A stretch of 9,337 nt of DNA from contig SKVE01000940.1 of the NCBI GenBank assembly GCA_007129635.1, positions 1 through 9,337 of the forward strand, written 5' to 3'. Source of the stretch: Planctomycetaceae bacterium. GTDB taxonomy: Bacteria > Planctomycetota > Planctomycetia > Pirellulales > Pirellulaceae. The stretch's first letter is position 1; each line of letters begins with the position of its first letter. The translations under genes and the position numbers were made by a program. Of the stretch, positions 1 to 6,207 are shown piece after piece. The notes below the pieces were generated by a model that had not been told where the DNA came from, ran no database searches, and saw only the letters and a program-made list of their open reading frames with translations.

Positions 1-359
1 CTCCAAATGGCGGAACACGGGTATCATGGGTTCCGATCTTCCACCCTTCATCCCGACTCAGCGTCTATGGCGTTTGAGATGCGCGCTGGAACACCAGAAG
101 ACGTGTCTCAGCGCCAGGGCTTCCTGGGTGATCTCCCCTCGCAACGACACTCTGCCTCGCGGGGCTTCGCCGGGATCAGGCCTTGTGTTCGGTGTTCAGG
201 TCGAGTGATGCTTCGACTTCTTGCACGGTCTTTCGCCAGTCCGCCGAGTGGTGGTGGTGGCGCCCCGCTCGGCGAACTAGGTTGGAGACACTATCGGTGC
301 CGGTCAGGTTAAAACGTTGGACCAAGTTGGCTGAGCGTTGCGCCCGTCCAGCGTCGGCA
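1..359. other. No supportable gene; transposase-relic flank
   Basis: I see no gene I can support here. Several short open frames exist on both strands, but none has a recognisable domain, a convincing ribosome binding site or a consistent coding pattern. Positions 176-201 carry one arm of the inverted repeat described separately, so the right half probably belongs to the decayed mobile element whose transposase core lies at 360-681. Positions 1-175 may be the end of a neighbouring degraded gene or plain intergenic DNA. Confidence 0.5.
176..201 (+). repeat. Left arm of 26-bp inverted repeat around the RAYT relic
   Basis: This segment, beginning TCAGGCCTTG, matches the reverse complement of 733-758 at 24 of 26 positions by eye. 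A weaker match (about 9 of 12) continues outward on both sides. The two arms enclose the degraded RAYT transposase, so they may be the ends of the element or two REP-like palindromic units that such transposases act on. A shared coding tail in opposite orientation is the alternative: read on the coding strand, both arms could encode an Asn-Thr-Glu-(His/Tyr)-Lys-Ala-stop ending. Confidence 0.6.
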
Positions 360-681
360 TCACCATGCGGCCCTATCCCGCCCGGGCGCTGAACTGCGAA
401 ACGCGGCGTATCGAGATGCATTCACGCAATTGCTGCCAGCGTCTTCGACCAAGAACGCTTGGTAGCGGCCCTGATAAAGATGACCGGTCCGTCGGTTTCG
501 CTTGGCGTACCAATCTTCATAGCCGGACAGCCAATGCTGCATGCCGCTTGCCAGATTTGGCTCGAGAGTCTGGAGCAAGGCGTGAAGATGGTTTGGCATC
601 CAGCAGTAGGCGAGAAGCATCTCCACGGGTGACGATATGATCATTTGCTCCGGCGAACTGAATTCGTGGGGGACGAGGCAT
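360..681 (-). pseudogene. Degraded REP-associated tyrosine transposase (RAYT, Y1_Tnp family)
   Basis: The family consists of HUH/Y1 single-strand transposases linked to REP palindromes. Reading leftward from an ATG at 681 (GGGAGG four bases upstream), the protein begins MPRPPRIQFAGANDHIVTRG, the standard RAYT N-terminus. That frame then runs out of family similarity and stops. The catalytic core continues in another frame: LAYCWMPNHLHALLQ, with the HUH histidines encoded near 588-590 and 582-584, then GMQHWLSGYEDWYAKR, RTGHLYQGRY and FLVED. Intact members have roughly 30 more residues between the VTRG region and the MPNH motif, so an internal deletion with a frameshift is the simplest reading. 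After FLVED the similarity fades and the frame closes at 360, so the catalytic-tyrosine region is also missing or scrambled. No active product is expected. Confidence 0.8.
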
Positions 682-722
682 GGCACCTCCCATTTGTGGG
701 TGTTCGTCTTACCGTGTCAGTC

Positions 723-751
723 AGTTTACAACACCCGAACACCGAATACAA
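723..751 (-). promoter_or_regulatory. Possible promoter of the RAYT relic
   Basis: On the minus strand TTGTAT (746-751) and TAAACT (723-728) are separated by 17 bases and point toward the RAYT start at 681. The -35 match is only moderate. The -35 side overlaps the right inverted-repeat arm. An additional inverted repeat, GGTGTTCG (699-706) with CGAACACC (736-743), brackets the -10, which could indicate self-control of the former transposase gene. Confidence 0.35.
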
Positions 752-758
752 GGCCTGA
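733..758 (-). repeat. Right arm of 26-bp inverted repeat around the RAYT relic
   Basis: This is the reverse-complement partner of 176-201, with two mismatches in 26. It lies just upstream of the transposase start and partly within its possible promoter. Together the arms delimit a segment of about 583 bp. Confidence 0.6.
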
Positions 759-800
759 CTCCAGCGACAGCTCGTCGAGTCGGGCATCGAAAGCCCACCG

Positions 801-833
801 GCCAATCCGCGGTTGCTGTTCGTCCGCATTGGC
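801..833 (-). terminator. Hairpin directly after the TIM-barrel gene
   Basis: GCCAAT (801-806) pairs with ATTGGC (828-833) and GCGG (809-812) with CCGC (824-827). This gives a ten-pair stem with a two-base bulge and an 11-base loop, one base past the stop codon of the gene ending at 835. There is no clear T-run downstream on the minus strand, so it may be an RNA 3'-end stabiliser or a weak terminator rather than a classical intrinsic one. Confidence 0.4.
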
Positions 834-834
834 T

Positions 835-1800
835 CTATTTCCCGGCGATGATCAGGTCCAGACGCCGGTTCCGTTCTTCTAGCGACAGCCCGCCACTGCC
901 TTCGATGGTCATCCAGCCGTTGTAGCCGATCTTGTCCAGTTCCCGGCGCACCAAAGGCCAATCGACGTCGCCGTCCCGGATATCGACGAATTGGCCGCCA
1001 CGCGGATGGTCTCGATCGATGGTAAAATCTTTGACGTGCACCTTGAGGATCAATTTGCCCAGGGCGCGGATCCAATCCTCGGGCATGGCGTATTTGACGT
1101 GATTGCCGATGTCGTAGTAGCACTGGACCCAGGGATTGTCGAACGATGCGATGAAGTTGGCGAAGATGGCCGGTTGGACCCACAGGTTGTTCCAGACGTT
1201 TTCCAGCCCGATGACCACCCCGGTCTCTTCCGCGACGGGGATCAGTTTCTGGACGGCTTTCCGCGAGGCGTCGGTGGCGTGGTTATGCGCTTCGATGTAC
1301 TGCTGGTAGGGCGAGTTATCCCCTGGTACCACGCGGGTGATGTGTCCGGTCTTTTCGTCGAATTCGATATCGAATTCATGGGCCGCAGGCATGGGCATGC
1401 CGCCGATCCGGCAGGGGACCAACAGCAAGGCATCGGCCCCGTAACCCTGAGCGGCCCGCAAAGCGCGCTCGACGCTCGCGATGTCCTCGGCTACCGTGTC
1501 CGGGTCCTGGTTGAAGTTGGTCCAACCACGCAATACGCAGTGGATCGGCATCTCGAGCCGCTCGGCCATCTTTCGAGCCTCGGCGGCTTCGGCCGGCGTC
1601 ACGTCCCAGCGATTGGTTTCCATGCCTTCGAATCCGGCCGCTTTCCAACCATTCAACGTCTCCTCGGTCGGCGCGCCGATCAAGGCCTTTTTAAGCGACG
1701 TCTGGAAGGGAGCTGCTGGCAACCGATCGGCCATCAACAGGCCGACTCCTGCAGCCGTCGAAGCAGTCAGAAAATGACGTCGCGAAAGGTGGTGTCTCAT
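835..1800 (-). CDS. Tat-exported sugar phosphate isomerase/epimerase-like TIM barrel
   Basis: A 321-residue protein of the xylose-isomerase-like TIM-barrel superfamily (AP_endonuc_2 fold). The N-terminus MRHHLSRRHFLTAS carries a twin-arginine motif followed by a hydrophobic stretch (to about residue 30), so export in folded form is expected. Candidate metal ligands sit at the family's strand ends: Glu200 (GLENVWNN), Asp230 (YYDIGNH), His255 (HVKD) and Glu300 (TIEGSGG). Relatives isomerise or epimerise ketoses or act on inositol-like compounds; the substrate cannot be told from sequence. I chose the start at 1800 because GGGGAG lies six bases upstream and the Tat motif follows at once; upstream in-frame codons would bury the signal. 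It has its own promoter at 1868-1896. A periplasmic role in sugar catabolism is an inference from the signal. Confidence 0.87.
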   Translation of the reverse strand: MRHHLSRRHFLTASTAAGVGLLMADRLPAAPFQTSLKKALIGAPTEETLNGWKAAGFEGMETNRWDVTPAEAAEARKMAERLEMPIHCVLRGWTNFNQDPDTVAEDIASVERALRAAQGYGADALLLVPCRIGGMPMPAAHEFDIEFDEKTGHITRVVPGDNSPYQQYIEAHNHATDASRKAVQKLIPVAEETGVVIGLENVWNNLWVQPAIFANFIASFDNPWVQCYYDIGNHVKYAMPEDWIRALGKLILKVHVKDFTIDRDHPRGGQFVDIRDGDVDWPLVRRELDKIGYNGWMTIEGSGGLSLEERNRRLDLIIAGK

Positions 1801-1867
1801 TGCAAGCTCCCCAAAAAAAGGCTCGAAGGAATGAAGCAAGTGGGTAATCGCCGTCGCTTGGTACAGC

Positions 1868-1896
1868 AGTATGACACAGCGGTCGAATCGGGTCAA
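1868..1896 (-). promoter_or_regulatory. Promoter of the TIM-barrel gene
   Basis: On the minus strand TTGACC (1891-1896) and CATACT (1868-1873) are 17 bases apart. TGT immediately precedes the -10, giving an extended -10. The predicted transcript starts near 1861, leaving a leader of about 60 bases that includes the GGGGAG ribosome binding site. The site lies in the 122-bp gap after the SUMF1-domain gene, so the TIM-barrel gene can be transcribed independently of the two genes upstream. Confidence 0.6.
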
Positions 1897-1922
1897 TCAA
1901 CAAAAGCGGGGCTTGGGCGAGT

Positions 1923-2789
1923 TCATGATGGATCATCGTCCGGCGGCGTTTCGGGTTCCAACGTCCGGACCACGCGAAAACCCCGATAGTCGAAGCGAAA
2001 TATGGGAGGTAGCGCTAAGCGGGCGGCACAGCGAAAACGATCCACCTGGCGGTCTCGCCAACAGCCGCCTCGCAAGACTCGCGCCGTGGTCGAATCGGAA
2101 CCTGGGGGATCTTCCGCAGGCGATCGAGCATAGGCATCGACCGAATAACCGTCAGCACACCACTCCCAGACATTGCCCAGCATGTCGTGAAGACCCCAAG
2201 GGTTGGGCTTCTTGCGCGTCACGGGATGGGTTGTCCCCGCCGAATTGGCTCGATACCAAGCGTGATCGCCCAATTCTGCAGGATCTTTTCCAAAGCTGTA
2301 CCGGGTCGTGGTATCGGCTCGACACGCATATTCCCACTCGGCTTCGGTCGGCAGCCGATACGTCTGGGCTTCCTGCTCGCTCAATCGTCGGCAAAACGCG
2401 ATCGCATCCTCCCACGACACACATTCCACCGGTCGTTGCGGATCACCTCGGAAATGGCTGGGGTTTTCGCCAATGACCTGCTGGTACTGAGCCTGTGTGA
2501 CGGGCGTCACGCTCAAATAAAAAGGCTGTGAAATCTGCACCTGATGCTGAGGTTGCTCGTCGAGCCTGGCGTCCGGGTCATCGACTGGTGATCCCATCAG
2601 GAATTCGCCCGCCGGCAGCAGCACCAGTTTCATGCCGATCGGATGGCTGATTTCCTGCAGGGCGGTAGGGGATCGGGTCGCCGAGAGGCGGGAAAGAATG
2701 CGCAGCAACATCTGCTTCATCCGCCCCCGTTCTTGCTCGATTCGGGCACCATGATCGCTGCGCGGTGATCGAGTTGCAGGCTTCGGCAT
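1923..2789 (-). CDS. SUMF1/FGE-sulfatase domain protein lacking the FGE cysteine pair
   Basis: A 288-residue protein with one formylglycine-generating-enzyme (SUMF1/EgtB/PvdO) fold over about residues 50-275. Visible signatures are IGMKLVLLPAGEFLMGSP (51-68), VSWEDAIAFCRRLS, RLPTEAEWEYACR (145-157), NPWGLHDMLGNVWEWCADGY (196-215), RVLRGGCWRD and FRCAAR, with DYRGFRVVR near the end. In true FGEs two cysteines after the GG element bind copper and activate sulfatases; here the segment reads GGCWRDRQVDRFRC, with cysteines only at 243 and 254, so sulfatase-activating activity is unlikely. There is no signal peptide; residues 15-40 look like a basic amphipathic helix. The start at 2789 has GGAG eight bases upstream. 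It follows the PH-domain gene by 20 bp and is probably co-transcribed with it. The function is unknown; a ligand-binding or other non-heme metal role is possible. Confidence 0.85.
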   Translation of the reverse strand: MPKPATRSPRSDHGARIEQERGRMKQMLLRILSRLSATRSPTALQEISHPIGMKLVLLPAGEFLMGSPVDDPDARLDEQPQHQVQISQPFYLSVTPVTQAQYQQVIGENPSHFRGDPQRPVECVSWEDAIAFCRRLSEQEAQTYRLPTEAEWEYACRADTTTRYSFGKDPAELGDHAWYRANSAGTTHPVTRKKPNPWGLHDMLGNVWEWCADGYSVDAYARSPAEDPPGSDSTTARVLRGGCWRDRQVDRFRCAARLALPPIFRFDYRGFRVVRTLEPETPPDDDPS

Positions 2790-2809
2790 CGGTCAATCTC
2801 CGGGGCTGG

Positions 2810-3454
2810 TCAGATGGCTTCGATGTGCAGGGCTCGTTTACGCCGTTCTTTGCGGCGGACATCGTCGATCGTCGTGGCGACCTGCCGAACGTTCTCGACG
2901 CCGCGAATCCACAGTTCGGGATGCGAGCTGTCGGACGAGATGATCTTGATACTGCCCACGCCTATCATGCGTTCGACGATCCTTTGTTCGAAGGTGACGT
3001 CGTCGATGTCGATCACCTCCATGCGGTCGGTCACCCGTTTCAGCAGTCCGGTTTCGTGGATCAACCGCTGGCTGGTCAGGTAGTATTTGACGGTCATCTT
3101 GCGCACGGCCAACTGCAAGGCGAAGCCGACCCACAAACCGAGCGTCAGAACCAGGTACCCGCCCCACGTGACCTGGTTGCCCCACTGCATCAGCCAGATC
3201 ACGATCGGCAGGATCACCGTGACCGTACCCGCCAAGATCCATTTGCCGATCATCGCTCGCGAGGAAAACGTTCCCTGCCAAATGTCCCTTTCCGGCTCGT
3301 CCTCGGCTTGCCTTTTTTGATCGGCAGCTTGCTGGAAGCGTTCTCTGGGGGAGAGGCTGCTGGCCGCAGCGGCCGTCTGTTCGTCCTCGGGTAGATCTTT
3401 TTGGTCGTCCTGGGACGGATTGGTTTGCCAGCGATTGTTCGCATCGTCGCTCAT
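2810..3454 (-). CDS. bPH2-domain (YdbS-like) membrane protein
   Basis: A 214-residue protein (232 if the in-frame ATG at 3508 were used). Residues 1-60 are acidic, low-complexity and probably disordered (DDQKDLPEDEQ, QKRQAEDEPE). Two hydrophobic segments follow at about 70-90 and 98-117, then a bacterial PH-like domain at about 122-200 with the hallmark YYLTSQRLIHETGLLKR and a VIDIDDVTFEQRIVERMIGVGSIKI segment, and a basic tail (RRKERRKR). Related proteins are membrane-anchored with the PH-like domain facing the cytoplasm; their biochemical role is poorly known. The 3454 start is preferred because GAAAGG lies seven bases upstream and a probable promoter -10 (3520-3525) would place the transcript start too close to 3508. 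That ATG does have a GGGAG motif, so it remains possible. The gene heads a likely two-gene operon with the SUMF1-domain gene. Confidence 0.82.
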   Translation of the reverse strand: MSDDANNRWQTNPSQDDQKDLPEDEQTAAAASSLSPRERFQQAADQKRQAEDEPERDIWQGTFSSRAMIGKWILAGTVTVILPIVIWLMQWGNQVTWGGYLVLTLGLWVGFALQLAVRKMTVKYYLTSQRLIHETGLLKRVTDRMEVIDIDDVTFEQRIVERMIGVGSIKIISSDSSHPELWIRGVENVRQVATTIDDVRRKERRKRALHIEAI

Positions 3455-3519
3455 CGGTTCGCCTTTCTCAGCTTGTCGGGAAATCATGACCTGGTCGGAA
3501 ACGTCCATTTGCGTCTCCC

Positions 3520-3549
3520 AGTATACAGTTTTTTCTCGGCCTACGTCAC
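3520..3549 (-). promoter_or_regulatory. Probable promoter of the PH-domain/SUMF1 operon
   Basis: On the minus strand GTGACG (3544-3549) and TATACT (3520-3525) are 18 bases apart. The -10 matches consensus at five of six positions, the -35 at four. Initiation about seven bases beyond the -10 favours translation from the ATG at 3454 rather than 3508. The -35 hexamer coincides with one arm of an inverted repeat (CGTCAC 3544-3549, GTGACG 3569-3574) in the middle of the divergent region. Confidence 0.5.
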
Positions 3550-3583
3550 TTCGGGCAACTAGCCGGGCGTGACGGATCTTGGA

Positions 3584-3622
3584 TATACTGCTACAGGAGG
3601 AAACGCCTCGAATACCCAGGCG
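3584..3622 (+). promoter_or_regulatory. Possible nrdR promoter -10 and structured leader
   Basis: TATACT at 3584-3589 is a good -10 element pointing toward nrdR, but I see no convincing -35 at 16-18 bases upstream. It is followed by AGGAGG (3595-3600), a perfect ribosome-binding sequence with no ATG, GTG or TTG at usable distance, and by a small hairpin, CGCCT (3604-3608) with AGGCG (3618-3622). The role of the leader is unclear. Confidence 0.35.
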
Positions 3623-3696
3623 GCTGTGCCATGACGGGCGTCGTGTGGCCGCCCGTGGAGTGCCCCAAATATCGCTGGAAAAGGCTTTGCCAACCG

Positions 3697-4152
3697 ATGA
3701 AATGTCCTTTCTGTGATGTCGATCGGGACAAAGTGATCGATTCTCGTGGCAGCGAGGACGGCAGCGCCATCCGCCGTCGCCGCCTGTGCTTGAGTTGCGA
3801 TCGGCGATTCACGACGTACGAGCGCTACGAGCGCACCATGCTGCAGGTGGTCAAGAAGAACAACGTTCGGCAGCCCTTCGATCGAGACAAGATCCGCAGT
3901 GGCCTGGAGCGAGCTTGTTGGAAACGTCCGATCAGCGCCGATCAGATCGAAGCCATTGTGGTGGCCATCGAGATCGATGTCTACGACTCCTTTGATGCAG
4001 AGATCGACAGCCGGACGTTGGGCAAGATGGCCATGGATCATTTGCGAGCTCTCGATCAGGTGGCGTTTGTGCGTTTCGCCAGCGTCTATCGGGAATTCAA
4101 GGATGTGCGGGATTTTGTTCAGGAGCTGCAGCCGATGTTGCGTCAACCATAA
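3697..4152 (+). CDS. nrdR: Transcriptional repressor NrdR
   Basis: A 151-residue protein of normal NrdR length. NrdR senses ATP/dATP and represses ribonucleotide reductase genes by binding NrdR boxes in their promoters. The N-terminal zinc ribbon is complete: Cys3, Cys6, Cys31 and Cys34 in MKCPFCDVD and [16 protein letters not shown]. The ATP-cone domain follows at about 48-138, with [20 protein letters not shown] at its start and the conserved [19 protein letters not shown] near the end. The start at 3697 is fixed by the family's MKCPFC beginning; an ATG at 3631 is in frame but would add 22 residues foreign to the family. No ribonucleotide reductase gene lies in the window, so its targets are elsewhere. 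The last 56 bp overlap the tail of the convergent GGDEF gene. Confidence 0.95.
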   Translation: MKCPFCDVDRDKVIDSRGSEDGSAIRRRRLCLSCDRRFTTYERYERTMLQVVKKNNVRQPFDRDKIRSGLERACWKRPISADQIEAIVVAIEIDVYDSFDAEIDSRTLGKMAMDHLRALDQVAFVRFASVYREFKDVRDFVQELQPMLRQP

Positions 4153-5020
4153 CCGAACGGTTACGGCCCATCGATTTGGCCTGCCGCAACGCCTGGTCCG
4201 CCGCCTGGAAGACCTGCGAAGCATCCCGATCATGGCCGGGTGGTCTGAACGCGATGCCGCAACTGGCGGTCACGCGGGGCGCGATCTGTGAACAACAGTC
4301 GACGCGCAATTGTTCGACCTGCGCGGCAACCGTGGCCGCATCGTCGCCCGTGACCAGCAACCCGAATTCATCGCCGCCCAAACGGGCCGCGAACACTTCT
4401 CGGCTGACGCTGTCAGCCAGTCGATCGGAAACCTCTCGCAGCACGCGGTCGCCTGTGACGTGTCCGTAGTGTTCGTTGATGGCTTTGAACTGATCCAGAT
4501 CGATGACGGCCAGTCCCGAAATCCCCCGCGCGGTGGGGGGCGACGGATCATCGGCATCCTGATCGGCCGCTGGTAGGATCCAATCGACCAGGCGATCTTC
4601 CCAGGCGCGGCGGTTGGGCAAGCCCGTCAAAGCGTCGCGCATGGCCAATTGGCTCATCAAACGCCTCGATTGACGCTCTCGGCGGCACTGTCGCCGCAGA
4701 CGCACCACCTGGGTGAGCAGCAGGCATGCCAGTTGCAATTCACGTGGCGTCACATCGCTGGGCAGACGGACATCTGCAGTGCCCTCCTCGCCCACTCGGA
4801 TCGTCCCGATTTCGCCGCGGGCCCAACGCAAGCAGGCGGCAGGACCGGGCAGCATGTCCTCGGTCACCTCTTGGTCCGTCACGATGACATCAAAAACCCC
4901 TTCCGCATCCATCGAATCCGGTCCCTGCCACAGGCGCAAACTGGTCCCGGTCAGCATCCGCGCCCAGACATGGACGTGATGCGAGTCGCTCAACAGCAAA
5001 ATATCAGGCGGTTTGGCCAT
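4097..5020 (-). CDS. GGDEF-domain diguanylate cyclase
   Basis: A 307-residue protein that should make cyclic di-GMP from two GTP. Residues 1 to about 115 resemble a degenerate receiver-like domain ([27 protein letters not shown]), followed by a basic helical linker ([14 protein letters not shown]). The GGDEF domain starts at [12 protein letters not shown] (129-140), has the metal-binding [18 protein letters not shown] and the intact signature LGGDEFG (GGDEF at 215-219). The RxxD product-inhibition site expected at 206-209 is absent (SREV). A 17-residue Asp/Pro-rich insert (about 151-165) interrupts the domain. There is no membrane segment, so it is cytoplasmic. The ATG at 5020 is chosen because the receiver-like domain begins there; it lacks a clear ribosome binding site and an in-frame ATG at 5131 remains possible. 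It is transcribed divergently from pyrB and its last 56 bp run antisense to nrdR. Confidence 0.87.
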   Translation of the reverse strand: MAKPPDILLLSDSHHVHVWARMLTGTSLRLWQGPDSMDAEGVFDVIVTDQEVTEDMLPGPAACLRWARGEIGTIRVGEEGTADVRLPSDVTPRELQLACLLLTQVVRLRRQCRRERQSRRLMSQLAMRDALTGLPNRRAWEDRLVDWILPAADQDADDPSPPTARGISGLAVIDLDQFKAINEHYGHVTGDRVLREVSDRLADSVSREVFAARLGGDEFGLLVTGDDAATVAAQVEQLRVDCCSQIAPRVTASCGIAFRPPGHDRDASQVFQAADQALRQAKSMGRNRSVMVDATSAAAPEQNPAHP

Positions 5021-5120
5021 GGGACGGATGGATTGCTTTTCGGCGAAGTGTTCGAACAGACCGAAGGCCGTTCCCTGCAGGCTGGCGCGACTTACGCGGC
5101 AGCCCGCTGGGGACTGCTGC

Positions 5121-5163
5121 TTGCGGAGCATGCGATGCTTGGTATACTCCAACCTAGCATGCT
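5121..5163 (+). promoter_or_regulatory. pyrB operon promoter with dyad
   Basis: TTGCGG (5121-5126) and TATACT (5143-5148) are 16 bases apart and precede pyrB, with initiation expected near 5155. The -10 is embedded in a dyad: TTGG (5139-5142) and CCAA (5149-5152) flank it directly, and GCATGC occurs on both sides (5128-5133 and 5157-5162). This arrangement suggests an operator, but I do not recognise the regulator. A good AAGGAG (5166-5171) in the leader lies too far from any canonical start to serve pyrB directly. Confidence 0.45.
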
Positions 5164-5226
5164 GCAAGGAGTTTCGTCACCCTGGCAATCCTTCGCTGGC
5201 CCGATCCAATTCTGGTGCTTGATATT

Positions 5227-6207
5227 ATGATGGAAATCCAGCCTGAGCCCTTCCTAACGTTCCCCGAATCGTGGCACCGTCACCATCTGCTGGATCTGGA
5301 GAGTCTGTCTGCGGACGAACTGATGACGATCCTGCATACGGCCGCCGCCTTCAAATCCGAGACTCAGGGATTTCGCCGCAAGTTAGCCGCGTTGCAGGGA
5401 AAAACGTGTGCTAATCTGTTTTTTGAGAATTCGACGCGTACCCGGAACAGTTTCTCTCTGGCGGCCAGGCGCTTGGGTGCTGACACGATCGAGTTTACGT
5501 CGGCGGGCAGCAGCATCGCCAAGGGCGAAACCTACATCGACACGGCGCGGAACATCGAGGCCATGACGGCCGATATCATGGTCGTACGTCACTCGACACC
5601 CGGCACACCGCATCGATTATCCAAGCATGTCGATTGCTGCGTCATCAACGCGGGTGACGGGCCGCATGAACACCCCACTCAGGGGCTACTTGATATCATG
5701 ACGATTTGGGAGCATCGAGGAAGCCTCGAGGGGCTGACGGTCGCTCTGGTCGGCGATATCGCTTACAGTCGCACGGCTCGCTCGAACATCTGGGGTCTGA
5801 AAAAACTGGGTGCCCATGTGATCGTCTGTGGCCCCGCCACCTTGGTGTCTCGATACTGGGAGGATTTTGGCGTCGAGGTGATATACAGTCTGGACGAGAT
5901 CCTACCGCGTTGCGACGTATTAAATCTGTTACGGATTCAATTCGAGCGACAGCACACGCGTCCGTTCCCTTCGGTGCGCGAGTACGCATTGCTGTTCGCC
6001 ATGAACCGAGAACGTTTGGCCCGCGCGAAAGAAGATATCCTGATCATGGCGCCAGGTCCGATCAATCGCGGCGTCGAAATCACCCCCGATGTGGCGGATG
6101 GCAAACACTCGGTCATCTTGGATCAGGTGACCAACGGAGTGGCTGTCCGCATGGCGGTACTCTGGCTGGTGTCCGGCGCCCGGGACCGGAAAGAAAGCAG
6201 CCGATGA
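5227..6207 (+). CDS. pyrB: Aspartate carbamoyltransferase catalytic subunit
   Basis: A 326-residue enzyme that condenses carbamoyl phosphate with L-aspartate to N-carbamoyl-aspartate, the second step of UMP synthesis. All active-site signatures are visible: [12 protein letters not shown] (STRTR at 69-73, carbamoyl phosphate binding), SIAKGET (Lys99), [14 protein letters not shown] (His149, Gln152), [12 protein letters not shown] (Arg182), LLRIQ (Arg236, Gln238) and [10 protein letters not shown] (from Pro276). The first 20 or so residues form a short extension before [12 protein letters not shown]. The start is uncertain: ATG at 5227 is given, ATG at 5230 and GTG at 5215 are in frame, and none has a strong ribosome binding site. 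No pyrI or pyrC is present; downstream are membrane enzyme genes, the first overlapping by 4 bp (ATGA), which implies translational coupling. Confidence 0.95.
   Translation: MMEIQPEPFLTFPESWHRHHLLDLESLSADELMTILHTAAAFKSETQGFRRKLAALQGKTCANLFFENSTRTRNSFSLAARRLGADTIEFTSAGSSIAKGETYIDTARNIEAMTADIMVVRHSTPGTPHRLSKHVDCCVINAGDGPHEHPTQGLLDIMTIWEHRGSLEGLTVALVGDIAYSRTARSNIWGLKKLGAHVIVCGPATLVSRYWEDFGVEVIYSLDEILPRCDVLNLLRIQFERQHTRPFPSVREYALLFAMNRERLARAKEDILIMAPGPINRGVEITPDVADGKHSVILDQVTNGVAVRMAVLWLVSGARDRKESSR

Noticed and set aside
176..421. Minus-strand frame downstream of the RAYT core that could be its displaced C-terminus
   Set aside because: A short stretch (RSANLVQR) faintly recalls the RAYT C-terminal region, but the rest does not match, so I could not support extending the pseudogene.
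991..1989. Plus-strand open frame of 332 codons opposite the TIM-barrel gene
   Set aside because: It is the antisense shadow of a clearly conserved gene and has no recognisable domain.
3519..3589. TATAC-containing sites as NrdR boxes for autoregulation
   Set aside because: They lack the paired 16-bp palindromes with helical spacing typical of NrdR sites and are better explained as -10 elements.
3631..3696. Upstream ATG that would lengthen NrdR by 22 residues
   Set aside because: NrdR proteins begin with the zinc ribbon MKCPFC, which is at 3697. The extra residues match nothing in the family.
5706..6203. Extended upstream frame of the UbiA-like gene inside pyrB
   Set aside because: This is out-of-frame pyrB sequence. 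The ATG overlapping the pyrB stop gives a protein of normal UbiA-family length.
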